Positions 44,980 through 53,868 of a stretch of 64,000 nt of DNA are shown piece by piece. Below the pieces are notes generated by a model, which was not told the origin of the DNA, did not search any database, and saw nothing but the letters and a program-made list of their open reading frames with translations. Location of the stretch: positions 109,659-173,658 of the forward strand of contig CAZIUL010000004.1 of assembly GCA_964542475.1 (NCBI GenBank), given 5' to 3'. The stretch's first letter is position 1; every line of letters begins with the position of its first letter. Source of the stretch: CAZIUL01 sp964542475. GTDB lineage: Bacteria > Planctomycetota > B15-G4 > CAYZWU01. The position numbers and the translations under genes are program-made.

Positions 44980-45591
44980 TCAACAGCCCGCTGAACCCCT
45001 GTTAAACCGGTTCATGCAAAGATCGATATCGCACGTGTCAAGCCACAACCGAAGAGCCTCCACGGCACGTGGCAAAACATGGCGCATGTTGTCGAACTCC
45101 TTCCTGGTGAAAGAATCCAAAACATAGTCAGCCGCATCGATGCCATCGGACACCGGACCGACTCCGATTCTCAACCGGGGAAATCCCCCGCAACCCAGCG
45201 TCCTGATTATCGACTTGAGCCCTTTATGGCCTCCATCGCTTCCCTTGCGACGGATACGTATCCGTCCCACAGGCAGGTTGATATCGTCGCTGACAACGAA
45301 CACACGGTCGAGCGGCACATCCTGGCGGTCCTTCACATCGCCCACGGCCCGGCCGCTCAGATTCATGAAAGTGATGGGTTTCAAAAGGCTGAAACCCGGC
45401 ATCTCCAAGGCTCTCCCGCAGATCAACCCGAGTCTGCCATAGGTTTCGAAAACAAGATCGAGATCCCTGGCAAGGTTGTCGAGAACCATAAAACCAACAT
45501 TGTGACGGGAAAACCGGTATTCAGCGCCTGGGTTACCGAGCCCGACCACCAGGCAGCCATTTCCTGCCGGATCTTCGATTCGATCGGGCAC
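44980..45591 (-). CDS. pth: Peptidyl-tRNA hydrolase
   Basis: It releases peptides from peptidyl-tRNA. The motifs are VVGLGNPGAEYRFSRHNVGF (catalytic His in RHNVG), KPITFMNLSG, VSDDINLPVG and GSDGGHKGLKSI. The length of 203 is usual. It begins with GTG at 45591 behind a G-rich stretch, and lies between rplY and rpsF. Confidence 0.96.
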   Translation of the reverse strand: MPDRIEDPAGNGCLVVGLGNPGAEYRFSRHNVGFMVLDNLARDLDLVFETYGRLGLICGRALEMPGFSLLKPITFMNLSGRAVGDVKDRQDVPLDRVFVVSDDINLPVGRIRIRRKGSDGGHKGLKSIIRTLGCGGFPRLRIGVGPVSDGIDAADYVLDSFTRKEFDNMRHVLPRAVEALRLWLDTCDIDLCMNRFNRGSAGC

Positions 45592-45681
45592 CTATATCAC
45601 CCCCTGCTGTCGCTTAGCAAGGAAAATCGGACACTCGGTATGAAAACAGCACGATCCCATAACGGTTCACCCGTCGCGTAA

Positions 45682-46341
45682 TTATTTCTCCTTCTCCTTA
45701 TCCTCATCAGCCTGCTCATCGTCAGCAGCACCTTCTTTATCCTTGTCCTCAACACCCTCTTCACCTTCTTCTTCAACAACAGGTTCGAGCTCTTCAACCC
45801 TTGACACGATCGTGGCCACAACCTGGTCCGGATCGTCATCGAGAGTCACTCCCTCGGGCATTTCGATATCCTTGACGTGAAGCGTGTCATGCAGCCCGAG
45901 TCCCGTCACATTATAAACGATTTCTTGCGGAATCTCGGTCGGAAGGCACTTGATCTGAATCTCCGCCTTTTGAACCTCCAGAATACCGTTCTCATCATCC
46001 ACTCCCACGGGAGTCCCGGTTTTGCTGAGAGCAACCGTCATGGAGATAACCTCGTCTAACCGGACCCGGACAAGATCGATATGCTCAAGTTCATCGCCAA
46101 ACGGATCCCACTGCAGCTCCTTTAGCACCGCCTGGTCAAAGCTGTCTCCAAAATCGAGCTTGAACAGCCGGACGTTATGCTGCAGGTGCATACGCAGCGT
46201 TTTCATGTGAATTGCGATGGAGATGCTTTCTCCCCCATGCCCGTACAAAATCGCAGGAACATACCCTTCATTCCTGAGAGCCCGCGAGGCTCTCGAACCC
46301 ATTTTTTCGCGCTTTTGTACGGAAATACTGATCGTTTCCAT
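45682..46341 (-). CDS. rplY: Ribosomal protein L25 (general stress/CTC type)
   Basis: The N-domain binds 5S rRNA (SRALRNEGYVPAILYG), and the TL5/CTC-type C-domain follows (VPVGVDDENGILEVQ, LHDTLHVKDIEMPEG). The final 40 residues are strongly acidic (EEEGEEGVEDKDKEG and after). ATG at 46341 is used; the in-frame codons upstream to 46377 do not match the family. It follows prs by about 90 bases. Confidence 0.95.
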   Translation of the reverse strand: METISISVQKREKMGSRASRALRNEGYVPAILYGHGGESISIAIHMKTLRMHLQHNVRLFKLDFGDSFDQAVLKELQWDPFGDELEHIDLVRVRLDEVISMTVALSKTGTPVGVDDENGILEVQKAEIQIKCLPTEIPQEIVYNVTGLGLHDTLHVKDIEMPEGVTLDDDPDQVVATIVSRVEELEPVVEEEGEEGVEDKDKEGAADDEQADEDKEKEK

Positions 46342-46429
46342 TTCTTCCTGAAACCTCCTCTGGTGTCCACGGCGCATAGCTCCATCCCTTGTTCAGGAGC
46401 CGAGCCAAGGACCCTGTTTTTGATTTTTC

Positions 46430-47380
46430 TCAGGATCTGCCCTGAAAAAGACTGCTTACCGATTCATGGCGGTGAATTCGGCTGATCGCCTTTGACAGCA
46501 ATGTAGATACCGAAAGCACCTCGAATTTATCGCTCATTTCGTTGTGCTGCGGTATGGTGTCGGTCACAGCCACTTTTTCCACATCCGATTTTTCGATCTT
46601 GGCCAGGGCATCGCCGCAAAGCACCGCGTGTGTGGCGCACAGAAAGACCTTGTTCGCCCCGAAGCGCTTCACCATTATCGCTGCCTCGGTGATGGAGCCG
46701 GCCGTACTTATCATGTCATCTATAAGAAACACATCCATCCCGTCCACGCTACCGACCAGGTTTTCAACTGTTGTGTTTTCCGCATCCAGCCGCCGTTTAT
46801 CCACGATCGCCAGTCCGGCGTTCAGATGCTGCGCGTACGCGCGAACCATTTTGACTGATCCCATGTCCGGCGCCACAAAAACCGTTTTGTCCGTCACTCC
46901 CTTGGAAAGGTAATCCATCATTACCGGCCTGGCGTACAGGTGGTCCACCGGAATATCGAAGAACCCCTGAATCTGGGCCGAGTGCAGATCGATCGTCAAA
47001 AGCCGGTCCACCCCTGACGTAACCAGAAGGTTGGCCATGAGCTTCGCGCTGATGGGCACCCTTCCCTCATCTTTCCTGTCCTTGCGGGCATAGCCGAAAT
47101 AGGGAACAACAGCGGTAATGCGGCCGGCTGAAGCGCGCTTGCAGCAGTCTATCAGGAGCAACAGCTCCATCAGGTGGTCGTTCACCGGGGGGCAGGTAGG
47201 CTGCACTATGAAGACATCCGATCCGCGGATGTCCTCATCTATCTTGACGTTTGTCTCGCCGTCCGGGAAACGGTTCACAATAGCCAGTCCAAGCGGCAGG
47301 TCTAGCATGTCCGCTATGGAAGCCGCAAGCTTGGGATGGGCGCTGCCTGTAAAGATAGATATTTTATCCCTCACTATCAT
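46430..47380 (-). CDS. prs: Ribose-phosphate pyrophosphokinase
   Basis: It makes PRPP from ribose-5-phosphate and ATP for nucleotide, histidine and tryptophan synthesis. The family motifs are FTGSAHPKLA, NRFPDGETNV, ITAVVPYFGYARKDRK and TIDLHSAQIQGFFDIP. The PRPP loop reads IDDMISTAGSI instead of the more common DDMIDTAGT; the Ser form also occurs in nature, so activity is expected. GGAG stands five bases before the ATG. It follows glmU by 17 bases. Confidence 0.96.
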   Translation of the reverse strand: MIVRDKISIFTGSAHPKLAASIADMLDLPLGLAIVNRFPDGETNVKIDEDIRGSDVFIVQPTCPPVNDHLMELLLLIDCCKRASAGRITAVVPYFGYARKDRKDEGRVPISAKLMANLLVTSGVDRLLTIDLHSAQIQGFFDIPVDHLYARPVMMDYLSKGVTDKTVFVAPDMGSVKMVRAYAQHLNAGLAIVDKRRLDAENTTVENLVGSVDGMDVFLIDDMISTAGSITEAAIMVKRFGANKVFLCATHAVLCGDALAKIEKSDVEKVAVTDTIPQHNEMSDKFEVLSVSTLLSKAISRIHRHESVSSLFQGRS

Positions 47381-47397
47381 TTATCTCCCTTGTAATC

Positions 47398-48663
47398 CTA
47401 ATGCTCACGCCTTCTTGCAGGAACCCCCGTGTATACGGATCCTGGTTCCGTGTGAGTGTTCCGCGTAACCACGGCGCCGGCGCCGATGGTACACCCTTCA
47501 CCAACCTCGGCGGGCGCAACAATCACGCTCCCACTTCCGATAAATGCCCTGTCACCAATTATGGTCCTGTTCTTTACACGTCCGTCGAAGTTCGCGAAGA
47601 TCGCTCCCGCTCCGACATTGGCCCCGCTGCCAACGCTCGCATCCCCGATATAGGCGAGATGCCGGGATAGCGTTCCGCGGCCAAGGAAACTGTTCTTCAC
47701 CTCAACAAAAGCTCCAATCCCCACATCCTCCTCCAGCTCAGCACCGCCCCGCAGATAGGCAAAAGGACCGATATTACAATTCACTCCGATTTTAACCTTT
47801 CCCTGAATAACAGTAAAGGGAAGGATTCTGGTTCCGGGGCCGATTTCCACCTCTTGATCGATATAGGTGTTTGAAGGATCAACAATCTGTACGCCGTTTG
47901 ACAGGTGTGAGGTCATAATACGGGCCTGCACCCTTTTCCGCAGATCAGCATACTGGGCCAGATCGTTGAAACCGTCGAGCTCTGTTGCATCATGATGCAT
48001 AACAAAACCCACTTTCCGTCCTCTTTCGCTTATTATCTGCGGCAGATCAGTAAGGTAGAACTCTTTCTGTACGTTGTCATCCTGGAGCAGCTCCATGTAC
48101 TGAAAAACCTCGGGGCACCTGTAGACCGTGATACCCGTGTTGATCTCCTTTATCATCCGGGTGGTTTCATCTGCATCTTTTTCCTCGACAATACGCAGGA
48201 AGGCGCCGTTTCCATCTCGAACAACCCTGCCGTACCCAGTGGGATTCTCCTGCACCGCGGTCAGCACAGTGGCAATGTTGCCCTCTGATCGGTGAACATC
48301 GAGAATCCGCTCAAGGGTTTCAGGCCTGATGAGCGGGCCGTCACCGTATAAAACAAGGAGGTCGCCTTCAAAGCCTGAAAGCTTTTCCCGGGTCATGAGC
48401 AAAGCATGCCCGGTCCCTTTCAGCTCTTTCTGCACCACAAAATCCAGGTTGAAGCCGCAAAACACATCCCGAACCTTGTCAGCATCCCATCCTATCACCA
48501 GCAAAAAACGGTCGGGATCAAGGGACTGAGCCGCATTCACAGGATAAAACAGGGCCGGCCTACCGCAGATTTCGAACAGAACCTTGCTCAGCTGGGATTT
48601 CATCCGCTTGCCTTTTCCGGCTGCGAGTACTGCAACGGCTAGTGGTGATTCCTTTTTCAACAA
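47398..48663 (-). CDS. glmU: Bifunctional GlcNAc-1-P uridyltransferase / GlcN-1-P acetyltransferase
   Basis: GlmU makes UDP-GlcNAc for peptidoglycan and lipid A. The uridyltransferase half starts with VAVLAAGKGKRMKS; YGDGPLI replaces the more usual YGDVPL, EEKDA and NTGITVY follow. The acetyltransferase half is a left-handed helix with the catalytic His in SRHLAYIGDA, an Arg in YLRGGAEL, Lys in VEVKNS and ANFDG for the usual CNYDG. At 421 residues it is short, missing part of the C-terminus. The start is one of two adjacent TTG codons (48663 or 48660) after GGGAGG. Confidence 0.92.
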   Translation of the reverse strand: MLKKESPLAVAVLAAGKGKRMKSQLSKVLFEICGRPALFYPVNAAQSLDPDRFLLVIGWDADKVRDVFCGFNLDFVVQKELKGTGHALLMTREKLSGFEGDLLVLYGDGPLIRPETLERILDVHRSEGNIATVLTAVQENPTGYGRVVRDGNGAFLRIVEEKDADETTRMIKEINTGITVYRCPEVFQYMELLQDDNVQKEFYLTDLPQIISERGRKVGFVMHHDATELDGFNDLAQYADLRKRVQARIMTSHLSNGVQIVDPSNTYIDQEVEIGPGTRILPFTVIQGKVKIGVNCNIGPFAYLRGGAELEEDVGIGAFVEVKNSFLGRGTLSRHLAYIGDASVGSGANVGAGAIFANFDGRVKNRTIIGDRAFIGSGSVIVAPAEVGEGCTIGAGAVVTRNTHTEPGSVYTGVPARRREH

Positions 48664-48775
48664 GCCCTCCCAACGGAACGATACACAATCTTAACCCATT
48701 GAAATCATATAGTTTAAGTTCGTCTCATCTCTATGACACAACAATGTGACATCGGTTTGGACGCAAAAGTTGACC

Positions 48776-48804
48776 TTTTTAGCAGAGATGGAGCATAAAG
48801 TCAA
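48776..48804 (-). promoter_or_regulatory. Sigma-70-type promoter candidate for the glmU string
   Basis: TTGACT, 17 bases and TAAAAA are read on the minus strand, about 110 bases upstream of the glmU start and within the 196-base spacer to the cysteine desulfurase gene. Confidence 0.45.
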
Positions 48805-48859
48805 TACATGACCTGCATATGATCAAGATACCTGGCAACCTTGTTTTTTCAGAAGCCTG

Positions 48860-50020
48860 TCATGGCCGCATCTTCGGAATCTCGCTCAAAGCAAAAAGTG
48901 CTTTATCGATGTGTTCTTCGGTGTTGAACGGCCCTATGGAAAACCTGACCGAGCCTTTTTTCTCGACAAGGCCGAGTGTTTCGTGAACAAGAGGTGCGCA
49001 ATGAAGACCGGTTCGCGTGGCAATGTTGTAGTCAACATCAAGCATCATGCCGGCATCCCGTGAGATGAAGTTCTTGATATTAAGCGAAATGATGGGCAAA
49101 TGGTTCTCAGCGGGCCCTGCACAGTAGGTGGTCACTGCCTTGTTGTCGGCAAGGCCCTCTCTGAACCTGTTATAGAGCTTCATCTCGTGCTTGTAAAGCG
49201 AGTCGAGGCCGTGCTCTTCCAGATAATCGAGCCCGGCGTGCAGGCCTGCCACTCCCACGATGTTAATCGTTCCGGCTTCGAGCCTGAACGGGTAATCATC
49301 CAGATGTGTTCGAACCGCTGAACGGACTCCCGTCCCGCCGAACCGTGTTGTCCTGATATCAACATCCTCTCCGACACAAAGCCCTCCAATACCCGTGGGT
49401 CCCATCAGCGACTTGTGTCCCGTAAAAGCCACAACGTCGATGTTCATGGACTTCATGTCAATGGGAATTATCCCTGCTGTTTGCGAGGCATCTATCACAA
49501 AACGAACGTTCGCCTCGCGGCAGATTTTTCCTATTTCGGCAACCGGCTGGATGGACCCGATGACATTTGAGCCGTGATTCACGATCACCAGCGCGGTCTC
49601 TTTCCTTATCGCTTTCTTGAAATCATCCGGATTCACATAACCGTTGCCGTCGAAATCGATATAATCAACGCTGATCTCGCCCGTCATCCGCTTGACGTAC
49701 AGGGGCCTGAGCACCGAGTTATGCTCCAGCCTCGTGCTGATCACGTGATCCCCGGGGCTCAGCATGCCGTCGATGACCTGGTTTAGGACATCCGTGGCGT
49801 TGTATCCGAAAACGAGCCGCTCTGGAACCGTCCCGTTGAAAAACTTTGTTAGCCTGCGGCGGGTAGTAAACACGACGTTCTCAGCTTCAAGCGCCTTGTC
49901 GGTGCCTGACCGCCCTGGATTCACGCCGGCGGTTCTGTAGAAGCTGTCCATTTCTTTGTAAACGTTTTCCGGTTTGGGAAATGTGGTTGCGCTGTTATCC
50001 AGGTAGATGTAATCGGTCAC
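48860..50020 (-). CDS. Cysteine desulfurase family protein (class V aminotransferase)
   Basis: This PLP enzyme is expected to take sulfur from cysteine. The N-terminus reads YIYLDNSATTFPKPE, the PLP-binding Lys is in TGHKSLMGPTG (about residue 203) and the persulfide Cys in RTGLHCAPLVHE (about 341). The sequence and length (386) fit the SufS-like group often found with no ISC genes. GTG at 50020 has GGGAG six bases upstream; an ATG at 50035 adds five residues. No scaffold or SufE gene is adjacent. It stands alone. Confidence 0.93.
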   Translation of the reverse strand: MTDYIYLDNSATTFPKPENVYKEMDSFYRTAGVNPGRSGTDKALEAENVVFTTRRRLTKFFNGTVPERLVFGYNATDVLNQVIDGMLSPGDHVISTRLEHNSVLRPLYVKRMTGEISVDYIDFDGNGYVNPDDFKKAIRKETALVIVNHGSNVIGSIQPVAEIGKICREANVRFVIDASQTAGIIPIDMKSMNIDVVAFTGHKSLMGPTGIGGLCVGEDVDIRTTRFGGTGVRSAVRTHLDDYPFRLEAGTINIVGVAGLHAGLDYLEEHGLDSLYKHEMKLYNRFREGLADNKAVTTYCAGPAENHLPIISLNIKNFISRDAGMMLDVDYNIATRTGLHCAPLVHETLGLVEKKGSVRFSIGPFNTEEHIDKALFALSEIPKMRP

Positions 50021-50241
50021 AAGTGTCTCCCGCATATGGCAGATATTAAAGTAACTGAATTATTTGTTGTTTTCATCCGGGTTCAACCCGGACCACTACA
50101 GCCGGTTCATCAGACACGAAAGAAAGTGAAACTGGGACAAAGTGTTCATTGATCCGGCATCAAATCGGATATTGAAACAAATTTACAAGCGAAGATCCTT
50201 AAGAAATTTCTTTACTTGTCGGAATCAATGAAATTATCCTT

Positions 50242-51024
50242 ATGTACAACCATGGTGCCTCGGAGAATGCGATTGCAATAACTCCTTTATTTACATTGGT
50301 TTCATCTGAATACAACATGCCATTCACATGGGAAACGCACATGGGAGACATGAACCAGTTCAACTTCATCAAAAGCAAAATAAACCTGTTCAAGGGTCCT
50401 GTTCTAGAGGTGGGCTCTCTCTCAACAGGAGGTTCGCCCGACCTGAGAATGCTTTTCCCAGGGGAAAGCTATATGGGTGCTGACATGACTTCCGGAAAAG
50501 GGGTGGACAGAGTCATTGATTTCACGGCATCGTTCAACGAAGTGGACCGCGCTCTCGACAAAAAAAGGTTCGCCTCGATCCTATGCCTGAGCGTCCTGGA
50601 GCACTGTGGGCAGCCGTTCAATATGGCTGATAATCTGACCAAACTTCTGAGCAGCAAGGGAAGGATCTACGTATCAGTGCCGTTTGCCTGGAAGTTCCAC
50701 GGATACCCCTCGGATTACTGGCGATTCACTGATGAAGGCGTGAAGAAACTCTTCCCACGAATCCGGTTCGATTCGCCGCCCGGGCAGCTCAGCACCTCTT
50801 TCGATGGAGAGCTTTTTCCTTTAGATAAAGAGCTGGGGCGTATCCGGATGAACGGCTCCGGCGCACTGTTCAAGAAAGGGCGACAGCTTGGCAGCGTCGA
50901 ACTCGTCGTTCTGAGGCTGGCTGGCGCATTAGGCTTATTAAGGAAACTCAGCCGGTATCGGTACCTCATGCCGCCCACCATGATAAACATGACAGGCACG
51001 CGAGCGACAAAGAGTATGAAATAA
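50242..51024 (+). CDS. SAM-dependent methyltransferase-like protein
   Basis: The class I methyltransferase fold is suggested by GPVLEVGSLSTGG (motif I), YMGADMTSG (acidic end of strand 2), SILCLSVLEHC (motif IV/V) and YVSVPFAWKFHGYPSDYWRFT, a pattern common in methyltransferases of surface polysaccharide loci. The C-terminus is positively charged. The true start is unclear: the ATG at 50242 has no Shine-Dalgarno, and ATGs at 50317 and 50341 also precede the conserved domain. It converges with the HAD phosphatase gene. The substrate is unknown. Confidence 0.8.
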   Translation: MYNHGASENAIAITPLFTLVSSEYNMPFTWETHMGDMNQFNFIKSKINLFKGPVLEVGSLSTGGSPDLRMLFPGESYMGADMTSGKGVDRVIDFTASFNEVDRALDKKRFASILCLSVLEHCGQPFNMADNLTKLLSSKGRIYVSVPFAWKFHGYPSDYWRFTDEGVKKLFPRIRFDSPPGQLSTSFDGELFPLDKELGRIRMNGSGALFKKGRQLGSVELVVLRLAGALGLLRKLSRYRYLMPPTMINMTGTRATKSMK

Positions 51025-51036
51025 ACGGGTTCATCA

Positions 51037-51699
51037 CTACACATCTGACAGCTTCCGGACGAAATCCAGCAGCTCCCCTGGATTGTCAGCCAGAAAATCG
51101 GGATGCTCGGCTCTTAACTGCTCCACACTCCTGAAACCCCAGGTCACGGCAGCTGTATGCATACCCGCTGCTTTTCCGGTGATTACATCCACGGGCGAAT
51201 CCCCGGTGTAGAGCACCGTGCCGGGGGATATGCCCATTCTCTTGGTGATCATGATCGCGCCGGAAGGATCCGGCTTCCTTGGTATTCCATCCCGCTGGCC
51301 AACAACCGCATCGAACATCCCCCCTGGAAAAAACCGCTCCACCAGCAACGTTGTCATGGCTTGCGGCCTGTTGGAAAGGATCGTCATCTTCAAGCCGGAT
51401 CCCTTCAGAGAATCGAGCATACCGGCAACTCCATCAAACGGCGCTGTTGAAACAGCCGGCTGCTCCAGATAATACTCCTTTATCAACTCCTTCATCCGAG
51501 CGATTCGCCCTGGCGTAGATCTTGTCAAGGCGAGCGCGCAAAGGACATCCACTCCGTCCCCCACCATGCAACGCACCTCTTCACGTGACCTCGGCCCATC
51601 TCCCATGGTATCGAGGCAGACGTTGACGCATCCCGTTATGTCTTCCAGCGTATCAAGCAGGGTTCCGTCCAAGTCGAACATCACCGATCGGATGGCCAT
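51037..51699 (-). CDS. HAD-family phosphatase, phosphoglycolate phosphatase-like
   Basis: The HAD motifs are VMFDLDGTLLDT (nucleophile Asp and acid/base Asp), ILSNRP, RKPDPSGAIM and YTGDSPVDVITG in order; the cap is alpha-helical (type C1). Sequence and length (220) fit Gph/PgmB-type enzymes that remove phosphate from 2-phosphoglycolate or sugar phosphates. AGGAG stands nine bases before the ATG. It follows mnmG by 18 bases, so they likely share a transcript. Confidence 0.9.
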   Translation of the reverse strand: MAIRSVMFDLDGTLLDTLEDITGCVNVCLDTMGDGPRSREEVRCMVGDGVDVLCALALTRSTPGRIARMKELIKEYYLEQPAVSTAPFDGVAGMLDSLKGSGLKMTILSNRPQAMTTLLVERFFPGGMFDAVVGQRDGIPRKPDPSGAIMITKRMGISPGTVLYTGDSPVDVITGKAAGMHTAAVTWGFRSVEQLRAEHPDFLADNPGELLDFVRKLSDV

Positions 51700-51717
51700 T
51701 TGTACGAACTCCTTTTT

Positions 51718-53526
51718 TTATTTTTTTCCGCATTCCAGAAAAACCATGATGACGGACAGATCAGCAGGAGACACTCCAGCGATTCTCGATGCCTGCCCGA
51801 GAGAGGCCGGCTTGATCTGGTCGAGTTTCTCCTTCGCCTCGGGCTTAAGCCCCGGAATCGATTCGTACCGCAACTCCTCGGGAAGCGGGCGGTTTTCCAT
51901 CGCACATAGGCGCTCGATGCCCTTTAGCTGACGCCGGATATACCCCTCGTACTTGACCTCTATCTCGACCTGCTCCATCTCCATGCCGCTCAGGCCAAGC
52001 CCGGCCAGCCCGGGCGATGAGTCCTCCAGCTTCTTGAGCACAACCTCCGGTCTCCTCAAGATCTTCCTCAACGCAACCCCGTTTACCCTTTCCGTATCGA
52101 GAAGAGAATGCGTTTTCCGGATCCTCTCCTCCTTTCTTTTGAATGCGCTGTACCGGTCATCCGAAATGAGCCCGAGCTTCCGCCCGTACTCTGTGAGTCT
52201 CCGGTCCGCGTTGTCCTGCCTGAGAATCAGGCGGTATTCAGCCCGCGACGTGAACATTCTGTAAGGCTCGCGCGGAGATCGGATCACGAGATCGTCAACG
52301 AGCACACCGATGTACGCTTCAGAGCGCTTCAACACGAAAGGGGGCTCATCTCTGAGCTTCAGCACCGAATTGATCCCCGCAACCAACCCCTGTGCAGCAG
52401 CTTCTTCATAACCGGATGTGCCGTTGATCTGACCGGCCAGGTAGAGGCCCGGGAGCTTCATTGTCTCCAGCGTGGACTTGAGCTGAAAGGACGGCACAAA
52501 ATCGTATTCCACCGCATATCCCGGCTGAAGAATCTGTGCGCTCTCCAGTCCTTCGATTGAGCGGACCATGGCAAGCTGCGCATCTTCGGGAAGGCTGGTG
52601 GAAATCCCGTTCAGATAGAGGTGTTCGGTGTCGAGCCCCTCAGGCTCCACATACACGAGATGGCTTTCGCGGTCCGGAAAACGCACGACCTTGGTTTCGA
52701 TGGAAGGGCAGTACCGCGGCCCCGTCCCAACTATCCGGCCCGTGTAAAGGGGTGAACGGTCGAGGTTGTCCCTGATGATCCGGTGAGTCCGGGCGTTTGT
52801 GCGCGTAATGTAACAAGGAACCTGTTTCTGCAGAACCTGCTCCGATTCGAACGAAAATAGCTTCGGCTCATCATCACCGTGCTGGACCTCCATGCGCTGC
52901 GGGTCCGCGCTGGAGCACCTGATTCTCGGAGGGGTTCCGGTTTTGAGCCTGCCAAGCTCGAAACCCAGTTCCGAAAGACACGCGGACAAACCTGCTGCCG
53001 TGGCTTCGCCGACCCGCCCTCCCCGGATGGAGCGCTCCCCCACATGAAGAAGCCCGTTCAGAAACGTACCGGTGGTAAGAATCACGGCCCTGGCCGGTAC
53101 TGAGCGGCCGTCCATCAGGCGGACGCCCGCAGCAGCCCCCTTCTCCTTCATCACGGAACCGACCATCCCTTCGACAAGAGTCAGGCCGGGCTGCCCGCTC
53201 AGGCTTTTCAACAGCTCTGCTGCGTAGAGGTGACGGTCTGATTGCGCACGCGGCGAACGTACAGCCGGCCCCTTGGAAGTGTTGAGCATCCTGAACTGAA
53301 TACCGGTCCGGTCGGCAACCTTGCCTATTTCGCCTCCGAGCGCGTCGATCTCCCGAACGAGCTGGCCCTTTGCCAACCCTCCCACAGCCGGGTTGCAGGA
53401 CATCCTGCCCACTGATGCGGTGCTCAAGGTGACAAGCACTGCGGACATACCCATCCTGCAGACACAAAGCGCTGCCTCGCAGCCTGCGTGCCCTCCGCCA
53501 ACGATTACAACATCCGCCTGGCTCAC
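51718..53526 (-). CDS. mnmG: tRNA uridine-5-carboxymethylaminomethyl modification enzyme, FAD subunit
   Basis: MnmG with MnmE modifies wobble uridine in tRNA. The FAD-binding N-terminus is VVIVGGGHAGCEAAL; conserved blocks are MSCNPAVGGLAKGQLVREID, RTHRIIRDNLDRSPLY, LYLAGQINGTSGYEEAAAQG and the C-terminal YEGYIRRQLKGIER. About 602 residues is usual. GTG at 53526 follows GAGGA; a TTG at 53553 adds nine residues with no match. The upstream spacer has no DnaA boxes, so this is not a visible oriC. Confidence 0.96.
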   Translation of the reverse strand: MSQADVVIVGGGHAGCEAALCVCRMGMSAVLVTLSTASVGRMSCNPAVGGLAKGQLVREIDALGGEIGKVADRTGIQFRMLNTSKGPAVRSPRAQSDRHLYAAELLKSLSGQPGLTLVEGMVGSVMKEKGAAAGVRLMDGRSVPARAVILTTGTFLNGLLHVGERSIRGGRVGEATAAGLSACLSELGFELGRLKTGTPPRIRCSSADPQRMEVQHGDDEPKLFSFESEQVLQKQVPCYITRTNARTHRIIRDNLDRSPLYTGRIVGTGPRYCPSIETKVVRFPDRESHLVYVEPEGLDTEHLYLNGISTSLPEDAQLAMVRSIEGLESAQILQPGYAVEYDFVPSFQLKSTLETMKLPGLYLAGQINGTSGYEEAAAQGLVAGINSVLKLRDEPPFVLKRSEAYIGVLVDDLVIRSPREPYRMFTSRAEYRLILRQDNADRRLTEYGRKLGLISDDRYSAFKRKEERIRKTHSLLDTERVNGVALRKILRRPEVVLKKLEDSSPGLAGLGLSGMEMEQVEIEVKYEGYIRRQLKGIERLCAMENRPLPEELRYESIPGLKPEAKEKLDQIKPASLGQASRIAGVSPADLSVIMVFLECGKK

Positions 53527-53868
53527 GAAATCCTCACACGTGATTGAAAACAAGCAACAGGAACACGATAAAAACGCCGCACAGAGTACTCAAATTACCG
53601 TTGCATGGCAACACAATGCGGGCTTCGCCCTGTGACGGACGGTACATGGTGACACACCCCTCGGCGATCTCTGGTTGAGGAAGCTGGAGTCATTCCGATG
53701 AATATGCATTGACTTCACTAACATTCCTGCTTAAGCTGGTGGCTTTCAGCAGGTTCCGTTCGATCCCGGCTACCGGGCTCTAACTTTATGTACAGAACCG
53801 GCGAAAAACGGTAAACCGTACTGTTTCTAATCCTTCTGTTTTCTTTGATTTTGGACATCACCAGATCC
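53527..53868. other. Divergent spacer between mnmG and the HEAT/TPR gene
   Basis: The 342 bases hold no gene. A weak plus-strand promoter candidate (TTGACT, 17 bases, TAAGCT at 53709-53737) lies about 130 bases before the next start. Confidence 0.45.

Noticed and set aside
48860..50020. Cysteine desulfurase gene as GnnB, the missing lipid A transaminase
   Set aside because: It has the cysteine desulfurase Cys loop and TGHKS Lys motif of class V enzymes; GnnB is a DegT-type transaminase.
53527..53868. Origin of replication next to mnmG (gidA)
   Set aside because: No DnaA boxes (TTATCCACA-like) or AT-rich unwinding repeats are seen, and dnaA, dnaN or parA are not adjacent.
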